Below are positions 11,400 through 23,214 of a DNA stretch of 64,000 nt, one piece after another (the first letter of the stretch is position 1; every line of letters begins with the position of its first letter). The stretch covers positions 22,028,001-22,092,000 of the forward strand of contig OY754469.1 of NCBI GenBank assembly GCA_963575645.1. Reading direction: 5' to 3'. This DNA comes from Xanthostigma xanthostigma. Taxonomy: Eukaryota; Arthropoda; Insecta; Raphidioptera; Raphidiidae. Below the pieces are notes generated by a model, which worked only from the letters and a program-made list of their open reading frames with translations, had not been told where the DNA came from and searched no databases. A program made the position numbers and the translations under genes.

Positions 11400-11700
11400 T
11401 TTACAGAAAACCGCATCTGAATTGATCAAGCCGTTTTCGAGATAAATGGCGACATTCGAGTGCACAAACAATTTCTCTCACCCTAAACGCATATACCTGC
11501 TCCGTTCCGTCGTGGATAAAAATAACCTCTAAAACAAACAAATAAACAATAACAACGCACGACATCGGACAGTTAGCACGGGCGATAGGTGAAGCTGACA
11601 ATGACACTGATACTCTCCGCCGCCGCTCCACTACGCCGATTGCTCCCGAAGACCGCACGGAAATCGAAACTCCAATTTAACGCCGAAACTCACCGAAACC
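11400..11700. other. GC-richer patch of unknown nature
   Basis: The start of this patch (TTGATCAAGCCGTTTTCGAG) resembles the 'gccgttttcgag' phrase common in dispersed insect repeats. The part at 11560-11690 is rich in CpG (CTCCGCCGCCGCTCC). A minus-strand frame stays open for 85 codons, but its basic, Arg/Ser-rich product looks like a by-product of composition. An old repeat joined to a CpG patch is the simplest reading. Confidence 0.3.
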
Positions 11701-12284
11701 GAAAGTTTGGTCGGACACTATAATATTTTTTAACAGGAATTTCGATTTTTTGTAATTGAGTGTTCGAGGGTCGTTGTGTCAGCTGGTTTAAGATCGCCAA
11801 AACAATCGTTTCTTCTAAAATCCAACAATGTATTAGTTTTGAGGTTCTCTTGACATGTTTACTTATTTTCTTCATACTTAGCTATTTATGTGGTCTAGCA
11901 ACAAGCATGTAAGATTTTTAACTCGAAAAAAAATTACTTAAAGCTTAATTCCTACCGGAAACAACATATTTAAATTTCTCATTCGGCATGCTAGATTTCC
12001 AAGTCTGAGTTCTAGAATGTTTGAGGAAATTTCACCAAAAGCGAAACAAAATGAATCTCTAAATTAGTACAAATGTATGCAGTATGAGAAGCAACATTTT
12101 TGAGGACATCTGGTCTCTGCAAATCACCAATCCACTGGGCATTTGCCAAATTTCCTTGCAGCACCAAAACCTCCTCGCATTTAAAAACTAAAATTATATA
12201 CATAGTGTTTGTAATGCAGAAGATTTTTCGAAATATATTCTCCTACATATCTGCAGAATAAAATTTTCGTAACTCTTGCAAGAT

Positions 12285-12655
12285 TACGGGTCAACTCGAC
12301 TTACTAACTCGAGTTAACTCAAGCTACGCTTAGCTCGAGTTAACTCGAGTAAGATTCTCCCTAACTCGAGTTTCCGAAGACTGCTATATAACTAGTTTTG
12401 TTGTTAAATATAGGTACTTACTACATTTAAGACTAAAACCAAAAACACATAAGTATACGTTACATACTAAAAATACCTTTTTTTCAATCCTACCTACTGA
12501 ATACTAAGTTTAGTCATGATACTTGTCTCAACACAGAGTTAAATGGAACAACGAATATATAAAAAAGTTATTTGTAACAAATCATTTACTCAGCTTCGTC
12601 CTGCTAACTCGAGTTCAGTTCGAGTTACGTGAATTTCAACTCGAGTTGGCATATC
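12285..12655. repeat. cluster of ACTCGAGTTA palindromic motifs
   Basis: At least seven ACTCGAGTT or close variants occur in two groups, about 12291-12375 and 12605-12650. One is the longer palindrome-like CTCGAGTTAACTCGAG near 12342. Related CTTGAGTTACTCAAGTTA occurs at 10921-10938. The motif is rare in the rest of the window. It could be subterminal repeats of an old DNA transposon or a cluster of binding sites. Confidence 0.45.
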
Positions 12656-13544
12656 TCTATGCGAGATCATCATTAAGAGCGAAGCAAAAGAAATCGAGAA
12701 CAAATTCATTCGAGAGTTGGAACATTCATTCATTCACAACCTCGTATTATTATTATCATACATCGCATGCGAAGGAATAATTTCGAATGAATCATTTATA
12801 TTATCGAAATGATTCCAATAGCTTCTTTTCAATTATTAAAATCGACGATTATCCCCAGCTCTAGTCTCTAGTCTCAAGGTCTAAAATAATCAACGTATAT
12901 CGATTATTTATAACAGTTATGACAAAAATGCGATAGATGCAATTTCGTTTGAATATCGGCGGCCGCAACTTGTACCCTCTGCGGGCTGTCATGTCTTTAG
13001 TCCATGTCACAGCCAACAGAACAGAATCAGTACGTTACATACACAACTTGATGATTGTAGCTATAACAATCTTTCATATTTCCCGCGTCGGCAAAGATAA
13101 AAGAATAACGTACATGTCACGTGTACATTGTACGATAGGATCGTGTTGAACGAGATACGTGAGACAGGAGCATATATGGACGTATGAGTGTGTATGGTGT
13201 CCTTTACGCTAGCAGCGCTTAAGGATCACAATCGACTGAAACAATTTCACCGACAAAGTATTATATTTTATGATATATCGAAGATGATATTAAATTGTAC
13301 AAGACATGAGCCTAATTTTGATTGTTATATTGTATCTACAATCGATATTGCCTCGTAAGCAATTTCGATAATGCATTATGGGTTTTCAAACTGTAATTAA
13401 GTCTTTTTGTGGACGTAATGTTTTTGGGTTTACTATAGTTTTTTTTTTTTGGTACGAACGTATACCTATCTATAAAGCAGAAATTTGTGAAAATAAAAGT
13501 TTAGCAGTAATACCAAAGTAGTTACATTAGGGTCGATAAAACAT

Positions 13545-13690
13545 CCCATCGATTTGGTTCCGCCCGGAATAGCGCGGACCGGCACTTTAACGCAAGAATG
13601 CACGAAGGCTTGCGCATTTCATCTGATCGGTCTGGCACAAAGCCGATTCCATCCAGTACGCGGATATCTTCTCGTATTTTTGAGATTTCT
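13545..13690. other. GC-rich islet, unidentified
   Basis: About 145 bp stands out from AT-rich flanks: TTCCGCCCGGAATAGCGCGG and the following CpG-rich sequence down to about 13665. The plus strand is open for about 50 codons (contains DLVPPGIARTGTLTQE), and the minus strand has shorter openings. I do not recognise either product. It may be the GC-rich head of a retroelement, a pseudogene fragment or a structured RNA gene. Confidence 0.3.
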
Positions 13691-14598
13691 ATAAATATGA
13701 TGATTTATAGTCAGCATCTTTTTTTATATAGATAAAAGCAGGGCTCGTTCATATCTTGATAGGGTTAAGATTTAATTTTTTTTATCGAATTTTTCAAACT
13801 CGTATGAAATGCAGACTATCAAAATAAAAAAATCGTAATTTTTATTGCCTTGTACAATTTTTCTGCGTTATTTTACCATTTCAACCTACAAGTAGGGAAT
13901 GATAATAGTTTAGGTCAAAAATCACTTTTCAAAATTTTGCAATATCTTTTCGTTTTGAGGTCCCCCGAATCCAAAAAACATATGTAATGAAATTTTTAAA
14001 ATTTTTTTAAAAATGTCATTACATTAGTTTCTACTTTGTTTGGTTTTAAGACAAAATTGTAAAAATGAATATTATTAATAATAATACAAATAAAAAGTAC
14101 ATGTCTATCTATCTTTAACTGCGAATATCTCGAAAACCAATGACTTTACAACAAACTAACAAGTGTACATTATTGACTTATAAAATATCAAAAAAATTAA
14201 AATTATAGTCAAAATTAAAATTTAGACAGCGGCGTAACATTTAGAAGGGGTACAAGCATTACTTACTCCTGCCGTACGCCACTGGTAGAGCGTACTGAAC
14301 TAATTTTTTTATTGTTAGGTGCATTTTCTGATATTTAACAAGTGTGCCGATTTGAGTAAAATTATACGGTGTATTAAAAAAATTATGAACATTAATAATT
14401 TTTCAGTTTTCAACTTCAACACCCTGTATTTCGGGAACGAGTAACATTTTATCTAAGCATATTTCGCTTAATCGTTTTATTTTGAATTGGAGAATCTGCG
14501 GTTGTTCTATGCCCCATTCTTAATGGGACACCCTGTATATTCGGTAAAACTCTGTGAGTCTGTTAGCCTGTGGACACGATACAGGTCAAACGTAACAA

Positions 14599-15150
14599 CG
14601 GATTGAAACCAAATTTTGGGAGAATGTTTGGTATGCAAATATGAAGAGCCCTATTGTTATTGGGGAAAATCGACGCATGCGCAGAAGCGATATATTCTAT
14701 AACGGTGTTTTTATATAATAATGGTATACTATTCGTAACGGCCGATTATTCTATTTATTTTTTCAAGTAAGATTTGTTAATTTTTTTTTTAACTTTATAA
14801 TCGCGTTATAGTTTCGGAACTATTTAAAAAAAAATCAGCTGTTCTTTTGTTTTGTAGATCTGTCAGAAATAAACTAGTTAAGTATGCTTTGATTAATAGG
14901 TAAATAAAGTTGTCGACCAATTTTTCAGACAATTATATTTCGGACGCAGTGCAAGATATCAAGCGTTCGGCTCTCGTGGTGTACCTAATAAGTATACCAT
15001 TTTGGAAAAAGTCTGTGTGTCTGTCTGTGAACAGATTGAAATCAAATTTTGAAAGGATGTTTGATACGCAAATATGAAGAGCCCTATTGTGTTCGGGGAA
15101 AATCGGCGCATGCGCCAAAGAGATATATACTGCAACGTTGTTTTTTTATA
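14599..15150 (+). repeat. pair of about 120-bp direct repeats
   Basis: Copy 1 (14599-14717) and copy 2 (15033-15150) share GATTGAAACCAAATTTTGGG, the CAAATATGAAGAGCCCTATTG block and GGGGAAAATCGRCGCATGCGC, with about one change in eight. The 'attgaaaccaaattttggga' phrase also occurs in both arms of the 2-kb palindrome (about 2620 and 4440), so this block belongs to a dispersed family. Whether it is a tandem duplication or two insertions is not clear. Confidence 0.65.
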
Positions 15151-15631
15151 TATTTACTTCAACTCCGCGTAAATTCAGCTATCCCGTAGGACTGTGCACC
15201 ATAGTTTTTAGCAGGAATTTACTTTATTACAACGATTGTAGCAATTTTTTAATAAAAAGTATATTTTAAGCTGGAAAGAAGATACCTATATTTCTTTTAA
15301 ATATTTCACGCCTATACTTTTGAATTAGTGAGTTTTTGCTAACTTCCAACGCAAACCAAGAGATTAACTATTTTGCATATTTATAATCAACAAGTGTCAT
15401 GCCAAATTGCCGTTATAATAATTATAGAGAGCTGATAGAAATTAACAACCGGAAATAAATTCATCTACATACATCGATATGATATTTATATAGGTACACG
15501 TTAGCCTGAAGCTTGTCAACACTATTTTACCTAATAGACCAACTGCGCATATCCAGTGGCGTCTTCTACAATTATCACACAACACAGCATATCCCGATTT
15601 TTTTAAAGATAACCCCGCATCAAAGCCTCTA

Positions 15632-16024
15632 CCGGGTGTTTTTTTTTAACTTTAGACTTTTTTTTATCATCGAATTTTTTTATGTGAAAATGAACATCTT
15701 TTGTCTGAAATATTTATTAAATTTAGCTTGTTATTTCTTTGTAAATCGCTATAATAATGATTTTTTTAATGAGCGTTTTGGTAAAAAACTACTAGTCGAA
15801 TTGAGGAAAAGTTCAGACAAATTTTTTTTCCACAAAAAACAATATTCGGTCATAAAACATGAAGGTTTCTATTTAAAACCAAAAATCACCCCCTTCCCCT
15901 GCTTAGGGGTGGGTATTTTGTCTAAGCGATTTCCCCCTCGAAACCCAACTTTGGTTCAAACTTTTTTTCATTCAACCCGTAATTTTTTTAAACAAAAACG
16001 CCAAAGTTTTAAAAAAACATCCGG
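15632..16024. mobile_element. TA-flanked MITE (mariner-type), copy 1
   Basis: The ends are inverted: CCGGGTGTTTTTTTTTAACT on the left and AGTTTTAAAAAAACATCCGG on the right. A TA dinucleotide lies on each side (15630-15631 and 16025-16026). A second copy at 57597-57978 has the same layout and inner blocks (AAATGAACATCTTTTGTC, GGGGTGGGTATTTTGTC-type). TA duplication and a 390-bp non-coding body fit a Tc1/mariner-type miniature element. A long plus-strand open frame across it is poly-Phe rich and is not kept in the other copy, so it is not a gene. Confidence 0.8.
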
Positions 16025-16698
16025 TATATTCGTAAATAGAATGAAATTATCTACAAGATGGCGGTTAATGACCTATATGATGTCACCTTTATAGGTCAAA
16101 TGTTTTACACAGATTTTTCAAATTAAAATTGACAGCATCCGGACATACCCGGAGCGGGTACACAATGCAGCCTATAACCTAAGCATAACCTAATCCAAAA
16201 TGTGTAGTATTATGCATCAAAATTTTATTTAGATTTGTTCGGCCGTTTAAGCGAGAAAAAAGACCACTAAACACACGTTTAACTTTAATAATTATTCGTA
16301 TTATTTAAAAACATATAATACGGTTTCTGTTCTAACCATATATTGAAGTCACTTCGAAGTCGTTATATCTACGAGATGTACTTAAGTATATTCGTATTAT
16401 ATAGTACCTACCTATAATATAGAGGTTTACATTTTATCAAAACATAAAGAAGAAAAGTTTGTTTGTTGGTGATAATCTCATTACTGAACCAATTTCAATT
16501 TTTTTTTTCACTGTAAGTACCTACCTACCTATTAAAAATAAAAAGTACGATTAGGTACCTACCTAGCTATAGTGAAAAAGTTGAATACAACGAAAAATAA
16601 AATTACCTCTCCTTATTAGTCATAATTTTCTCAAATAGTGCAAGATTGTAGAGTAACAAATCATTGTCATTGACAGATTTCAGTGATAGTAATATATA

Positions 16699-17290
16699 GT
16701 GTGTTGACCGAAAGTGGTAACAGTGAATAAATTCGTGTATCATACTAGATACCAAAAAAAAAGTTTAAATAGTTTTTTATTAAACTCCAGATTTATTATC
16801 GGAAACTGCTGAGGTACATATATTTTTTTTGAACTTCAAACTTAACCGGAAGTGTGCCTACATGAAATTTTTTTTCAAATGACAACATATATTTATACAT
16901 TTTTGAAATCTCCATTTTTTTCTGTGAATTCATATAAAATTTCCATAAAGTTACATAAGAAAATATTCGAGAAAAATATTTTCAATTTATTATTTAAATA
17001 CACTGCAGTAATAATTATATATTATTAGTAATTTACACATGTGTGGAATTCTATAAAAAATAATTATTACTCGAATATTTTCTTATGTAACTCTATGAAA
17101 ATGTTATATGAATTTATAGAGAAAAATGGAGTTTTTGGAAAATGAAAAAAAAAATATATATATAGGTATAATAGGTATATCTACCTATTTTTCCATTTGA
17201 GAAAAAATGCATGTATACTTTCGATTGAGTTTGAAGTACAAAAAAATATACCTCAGCAGTTTCCGATAGTAAATCTCGAGTTGGACAAAT
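16699..17290. mobile_element. foldback element (family B), copy 2, right end truncated
   Basis: The left end (GACCGAAAGTGGTAACAGTG) and the blocks GGAAACTGCTGAGGTA and CTTAACCGGAAGTGTGCC match copy 1 at 8401. The inverted partners (TACTTTCGATTGAGTTTGAA, ATACCTCAGCAGTTTCCGAT) lie at about 17210-17275. The outermost right part that carries the ACACGAATTATTCAC block is missing. The centre is uninterrupted, which shows the pre-insertion state of copy 1. Confidence 0.75.
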
Positions 17291-17427
17291 AGAGATGTTA
17301 TGTAGGTATCTACTTTGAATAATTTTCAAATGCAGATAAAGACTTTTAACTAATAAACTTGTTATTGTTTTGAATGTTGACTATTTGTAAAAATTTGTAA
17401 CATTATAACAGCATACTATCCTTATAA

Positions 17428-17931
17428 TCCTAACTAATATTATAAATGCGAATGTGAGTTTGTTTGTACCTACTATGTTACGCTTTCACGCCTAAAAACG
17501 GCTGAACATGGTTTCGATAAAATTTGGAAAGGAGATAGATTGCATCCCGAGGAAGGACACAGGGTGTCTTTTGTTAAAAAAAAAAAACTGAACGAATGAA
17601 ATAGGGGATGAAAGTTTGTATGGGAAACCATCATTTCTCAAGTTATATATGGGGATATGAAAATTCATATTTAGGCTTTTGGTAAGAAATAAAGGATTAC
17701 GTATTTCAGCGTTTCTGCAAAATCATCCCTCAAGAAGGTAAAATAGGGGAGTATTTTAAAATTCACACGTAATATATAATATGTGGCACGTAAAAACTGC
17801 TGGAGAAAACATATTGAAGCGTATAAACATTGTTTTTTTAAAGTTGTACAGTTCTACTATACTACCTATAGGTACTGTTGTCGCTGTCCCGTTTCATTTC
17901 AGTCGCGTGCAGAGCCGCGGGTAGCAGCTAG
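17428..17931 (+). mobile_element. non-autonomous Helitron, about 500 bp
   Basis: The 5' end TCCTAACTAATATTATAAAT follows an A and leads into GCGAATGTGAGTTTGTTTG, the start seen in many lepidopteran Helitrons. The body has TTTCGATAAAATTTGGAAAG and AGATAGATTGCATCC. The 3' end is GCCGCGGGTAGCAGCTAG. Helitrons begin TC and end CTRR, and CTAG is the usual insect ending. The base after CTAG is A, not the expected T, so either the boundary or the flank has changed. A related 5' part lies at 62806. Confidence 0.75.
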
Positions 17932-19673
17932 ATATATATATTTGTTAGTGTTCCTACCTATGCGTTTCTATATACGCGATTCATCCAATCACGCTGAAAT
18001 TCTATAGTAAGCTGTTGTGCTCGTGTCTGTGAACGTTTCTGATTGAAAAAAAAAGTAATTAATGTTTGCTTACTCCATTACTGCTGTTGCTGCCGCGAGA
18101 CAAGTTTGTAATACGGTGGAGCCGAAAGCTCCACTACTGTTGTCGCTGCCGAGCGGACTATAAAACATTTGTTTTAAAGCTTAGTAAGTAGGTAAGTACC
18201 TAACCTATTAAACGTCTAGGATTCGCTTCAAAAGGTTATGGCAGACCTAGGCAGATTATAGATACATATAAGAGTATAAGACGGATATAATATGTTTAAT
18301 TTCTGAACGCTGCGGGCTTTGTCGTTTATAAAAAAAGCTCCACGATAATGCACTTGCCCGACATTCCTGATTACAGTACAATAAGAGATTTGAATTTAGA
18401 AATCTGTGGTCAAAAAAACAAATGAATGTTGCAATAATAATCCCTGTTGTGAAACATCTGTTTGAAGAGAAATAAAAAAACGGAGTATTCTCTCGACTGG
18501 AATATCTCCGACTGAGATAACACAGTGACTCAGTCGGTAAGCAAGCTGGCTTACAATTCTCTACAATCAGACACTTCTGTAAAACTCACAACAGGTGTAA
18601 TATGAGAACGCAACAGCGACTGTTGCAGTTAATCATTACAATAATGACCGCGAAACATTACCTGTTCAGCGGTCGTGGGCGCTCTGGTCCACTGTAAAAT
18701 GTGTAAATAGGAGGTCTGTACATACGGATATCAACCAATGAAAGTTGTGGATTTGATTTTGAAGGCGTGACAACAATATAACAAAAGACGTTCGTGTCAT
18801 AATAATAATAATTTTTTACTTATATTATTTGTCAAGAATTGTTTGTTAATTTTGTCGTCTTTTTTATTTTGTCGGTAAATTTACGTGTATATAAATGTAG
18901 AGTCATTTAATTCAACAATTTTGGTAATTTGCTAAGTTTCTATTTTCGCAAATTGCTATTATTAGATTTTTTTGAATTACGAAATTATAGAAACGACGAT
19001 AATTTATTAAGTAGGTATTTGTCATTATAGGAAGCAGTGATTTCACACAAGTAAGAAATATAAGTACCTATGGGTACAAAACATTTAAAAAATAAAATTA
19101 TTTAAATATTGTTTAGTTAAATTAAATATATCTATTAATTAGTAGGTATAAATTAAAATTAATGGATAATAACCTAATTGGACTTCTTATATTTATTTTC
19201 TTTCAGGTGAACGTTTTTGGTAATAATATAATGTGATTAGTTTATTGAAAATATGCCTATCAAAGTATACTCGTCCAATTTATTCGAGTAATACAAAAAC
19301 AAATTGGACTTCTTATGTTGAATAATTTTTAAAATTTATTTCGTTTTAATTTAAACAAGATAATATGTACATAAAGTTACAAATTTTAAATGGAAAATAT
19401 ATAACTATACCTACTTATATGCGAGCGCATTTATTTCTGTATTATGCCGATCAGGTTCGTGTTCTAATCGATCATTGAAGTCTTCGTTATATGTATTCAT
19501 TATAAAGACTGAACCATGCAAAGAAGAGAAACCGTCTCAATCTTTTATTTTAAATAACACCAGAGTTTTTTTCTATGTTAATATTAAATATACCTACAAT
19601 TTTGGTATATTCATAATGGTTCAATTTCTAAAATACATAATAATAATAAGAATAGATAGAAAACTAGCAGTTC

Positions 19674-19704
19674 GCTCCGGCTTCGCTCGGATTTGTAAAC
19701 TGCA
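19674..19704 (-). mobile_element. Helitron 3' end, remnant
   Basis: Read on the minus strand the segment ends CCGAGCGAAGCCGGAGCGAA then CTGCTAG followed by T. This is the GC-rich hairpin region plus CTAG/T junction of a Helitron 3' end, as at 23215 and 46493. No matching 5' end is clear to the right. Confidence 0.5.
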
Positions 19705-20095
19705 TTATTTAAATCACGATAAAGAAAATATTGAATTATAAAAAAATTTGAGAGTTGCTGATAGGGGCTGAAAATTTAGGATTATATATTTATTAAGTGA
19801 TAAATAAAAAAAAATAATTGTAAAATTAAAAAAAAAACAAGTTTATAAAAAAGCATGTGCGATTCCAGTCATTGAAATCTCCTGATACAATGCTTACTGA
19901 AAAAATAGAACCCTTTATTTACTTAATTATTGTTTTTGTGCGTAAATCAATTATGACTTTTTTTTAAAAATGTTTCCGACATAAGTGAGAATACAATCAA
20001 AAATATCCAAGTACACATATACAAACGAATGTTAGCCCTTATGCAGAAGAATAGACCTAGAGTTAGGTTCAGAAAACAATAGGTAAACACATACA

Positions 20096-20113
20096 CAGAC
20101 AGACAGACAGACA
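20096..20113. repeat. short (CAGA)n microsatellite
   Basis: About four and a half units of CAGA in ACAGACAGACAGACAGAC, just upstream of the GC-richer block. Confidence 0.8.
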
Positions 20114-20379
20114 ACAATCTCCCCACCACTCTAGTGTAACATTTCTGTTACGTGTAATTCCGTTGCTATTCCTCTACAGGCTTCGTTGTATCAGCGATAC
20201 TTGGAGCATAACACTTGTTGTCTTCGCTGTTTGGCGTGCGGACACCATAACACTACCTGTTGGTAACTCAGGTGTGCGCGTCGTCTGCCTGCACAAGAAT
20301 TACTGCTGTGTTTGTTATATCAGTATTATTGTTGTAACATCACATTTAGTAGTCGCCTGACTGGCCAAGCGTATGCATA

Positions 20380-20600
20380 CATACAATATTGGATTGCCGC
20401 CGTGACGTCACACGTCACCGATAACGACAACGATCATCGACAGCCACCGTTATTTATTATACGACGTGACAACACCCCCGTCAACGGCGACGCTACGCGT
20501 CTAACGCTCTGTCGCTCACGTCGATTGAATGTCAATGCTGCGTATCAACAACACTGCACTTAGTGTCAACTGGACTGAAACGATCTTCAGTTGATAACGC
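20380..20600 (+). promoter_or_regulatory. candidate promoter region
   Basis: This is the largest non-repetitive GC-richer block in the window. It has a perfect cAMP-response-type palindrome TGACGTCA at 20403-20410, further ACGTCA/CGTCAC half-sites nearby and at 20510, and many CpG dinucleotides. Arthropod initiator-like TCAGTT occurs at 20587. The block stands directly before a stretch that ends in a strong splice donor, so together they look like a promoter and first exon. The start site itself cannot be fixed from sequence. Confidence 0.4.
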
Positions 20601-21078
20601 CTGAATGTCATAGTGTGCGGAACTCTCAACATTCAACAATTGGATTTTATGTCAGCTAGAAGGACGCGAAAGTTGAGGAAAACTTCAAATTTAACGAGTG
20701 ACAGAGTTGTGTATTGCATTTTTTCCAGTTTCAAAAAATTGTGAATTTGTTTCGAATGTGGTTTGAGATTTTACATTATAACGACTTCGCAATTGACATA
20801 AGTGACTTATATTTTGTGTATAAAACTATGATAAGTTTGAACAGTGTGAACTGAAAACTAAACGTTTCTTAGTTTTGTGAATTTTGATTTCAGTTATTTT
20901 AATCGGTTTATTTTATTTTTTTTTATTTTTGTACGATGTTGATTTGTTTTGAGTTACGGTAACACGAAAATAACAATATTTTGTGCGTGAATACTTGATG
21001 TGCTGTGTGTTTTTTTTGGATAAAAAGTGCTGAAAACAATAGTTAAGCTGGGGGAATACGGTGATAATTATTACTCGG
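20589..21078 (+). other. candidate non-coding first exon (5' UTR)
   Basis: The stretch from the candidate start region to 21078 reads like an insect 5' UTR: moderate GC falling to T-rich, purine/AC-rich patches, no long frame and several short upstream ATGs. It ends in ATTACTCGG followed by GTAAGTTATT, a near-ideal splice donor (GT at 21079-21080). Long AT-rich, transposon-laden sequence follows, as in a large first intron. No downstream plus-strand coding exon is recognised in the window, so the gene is unidentified. The start coordinate is approximate and the whole call is inference from base composition and the donor site. Confidence 0.4.
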
Positions 21079-21489
21079 GTAAGTTATTTTGTGGTTTTTT
21101 TCTAAAAATGTGAACGAAAAAATTTCTTGAAATTAAGATCTTATGAATTTAATAAACTTGGATAGGAAACGTGAAAACCGAAAAAAATCCTAAAAAATAA
21201 CTTCAATCTTGAAACAAAATATCCGGGAATTAAAAAAGAAAATTGAAGTTGTTTTCGTTTCTTTTCCAATTCATTGAACTGTCTTGGGACGCCTAATTAT
21301 TATTGTAAATTAATTAAAAACCTAAAAATTAGTTACTAATTATCCATACTCAGGACCTAACCACAATAAATTTTTTAAACTTATAAAAGGAGACTATAAA
21401 TACTATAATCCTAGTGTGCATTATTGCTTTAGGGTTTGAGCATTTGCTGATAGGAAAAAGCATTCAAATTACATTGTAACTACACAGAT

Positions 21490-21700
21490 TTTTTATTTTT
21501 TTATAGATAGATAGATAAATATTAATTTATTGTGTAACCCAGAAACAAGATACAATAAGTCAAGCAAAAATACAAAAATAGGTCCTTAAAAAATATAGTA
21601 CAAAAATCTTTAAAAATACAGTACAAAAATATTTTTAAAAAGATACTATACAAAAATACTTTAAAAATACAAATCTACACTAAAATTTGATTTAAAAGCA
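21490..21700 (-). mobile_element. probable LINE 3' end remnant
   Basis: On the minus strand the segment ends ACACAATAAATTAATATTTA then three TCTA units, an AATAAA-type signal plus (TCTA)n tail. Upstream, 21590-21680 consists of three imperfect 25-30 bp repeats of a TACAAAAATCTTTAAAAATAC-like unit. No coding part survives. Confidence 0.4.
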
Positions 21701-22753
21701 CAGCATAAATATGTAACTATTAACTAACTGATTTTCTAAGTAATTACAATATTTTATATCATAAAATTATTTCAGCACTAACTTGAAAAATTTACAGTTC
21801 AGGCGATCGATATTTTATATAAAATAATTATAAATATTAAAGTTTTATGAGCAGTTCAAAGAAACACAGCTTAGTTTGAAATAAAACCGCTGAAGAATGA
21901 AATACAAATACCTACTGTGAAATTTACAACGATATAATAAAACATTATTTGTTAGCAATTGAAAATTCCAGATTTGCAAATAATATACCTATCTGATAAT
22001 TTTTTTTGCCTGTAAAATTTTATTGAAATAGGTATACCTTTTGCAACTTTCCGCTAAATACCTATATAAGGTTATCAGTATCAAAATTTACCCAAACAAA
22101 TAAGAGTGCGTTTACATGTTTAAAAAAAACATAATTTTTAAATTTTCATCGTGTGACGACGCCAGCAGTAAATTGTTTTTTTTTCGATTTATCATGGCCA
22201 TTTTAAAATTTCAAATATAGATCATTTTTAGGAACAAAGGTAAAATAACGTTGAACTATTATTGTAATGTAAAAATAGATTTAATTTAACAAAAATGTGG
22301 TTTTCGGATAATCAAATTACAAAATTTTAATTTCGTTTATATTTTTTTACTGTTTGTTAAAAAACCGTAACTGGTAATATCAGAAATAAAAGACAACTAC
22401 TAGAAAATAAATTTTACGATCATTGTTAGTTCCATCTTCTTCGTGGTGAATAAAATAAACAGAGAATAAAAGCTAAACCATATAATTACATATTCTAAGC
22501 ACAACTTTATTTAAGAATTGAATCAGTGTACATATATATGCAAATTAAATTAAAGCTATTAAAAGCTTGTCTTACGCATGTGCAGCCACTATAGATGTCG
22601 GTATCTTAAAAACACTATAAATATATCAACCGACGACTAAAGAAGCTGTTAAAAAATCAGTAGCGTTTAATTATTACAATTGGTTCATTTACATAATCAA
22701 TATGTACACTGTAATGATTAAATTATCACCTTTTAAATTATGTTTGACGTTAT

Positions 22754-22784
22754 GATGAATAAAATTTCTATTTCTATTTCTATT
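22754..22784 (+). repeat. retroposon-like tail, (ATTTCT)n
   Basis: GATGAATAAAATTTCTATTT followed by further CTATTT units is an AATAAA signal with a short hexamer tail. This is a common 3' end of truncated LINEs in insects. The upstream body is not recognisable. Confidence 0.35.
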
Positions 22785-23214
22785 ACGCGCTTTTAATAAT
22801 TCGATATAATGTCTCGTCTATAAATATTCTAAAAAAAATAGTATTCGAAAAATTAACTTTCGCTGTCAAATATTTTTTGAAAAATGCGATAAATAGTTTT
22901 TACACTCATACTTTTTTTTGTTAGTTATCAGTTCAATTGTAAACATGTAATAATTTTCTTTTTATTTTAATGAAAAATTATTTCAAATAGTTTTAAACTA
23001 AAGATTTTTGTATAATAAACTAAATATTATGTAGTTATACATATATAGGAATCCATCAAAATTAAAAATCAAATGCAATCTAAATCCTCTTAAATTATTT
23101 TTTAAACAGTTGATGAAACCAATTTTAGCAATAAGATCAACATTTTTATTAAAGTTAAAAAAATAGAAATTATGTTTAACGTAAAATTTTACTTTTCTGT
23201 TATCTATACAATAA

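Noticed and set aside
11401-11658. 85-codon minus-strand frame, Arg/Ser-rich
   Set aside because: It spans the join of a dispersed-repeat phrase and a CpG patch, and no protein family is recognisable.
14226-14283. 58-bp mini-element with CAGYGGCGTA ends
   Set aside because: The ends look hAT-like, but the body is too short and the flanking 8-mers do not match.
15513-16094. 193-codon plus-strand open frame
   Set aside because: It covers the TA-flanked MITE, is Phe/Lys/Asn-rich from poly-T tracts, and the frame is not kept in the second copy of the element at 57597.
18521-18575. tRNA-like A box (GACTCAGTCGGTAAGC)
   Set aside because: There is no B box at the right distance and no acceptor stem; only a 9-bp CCGACTGAG hairpin remains.
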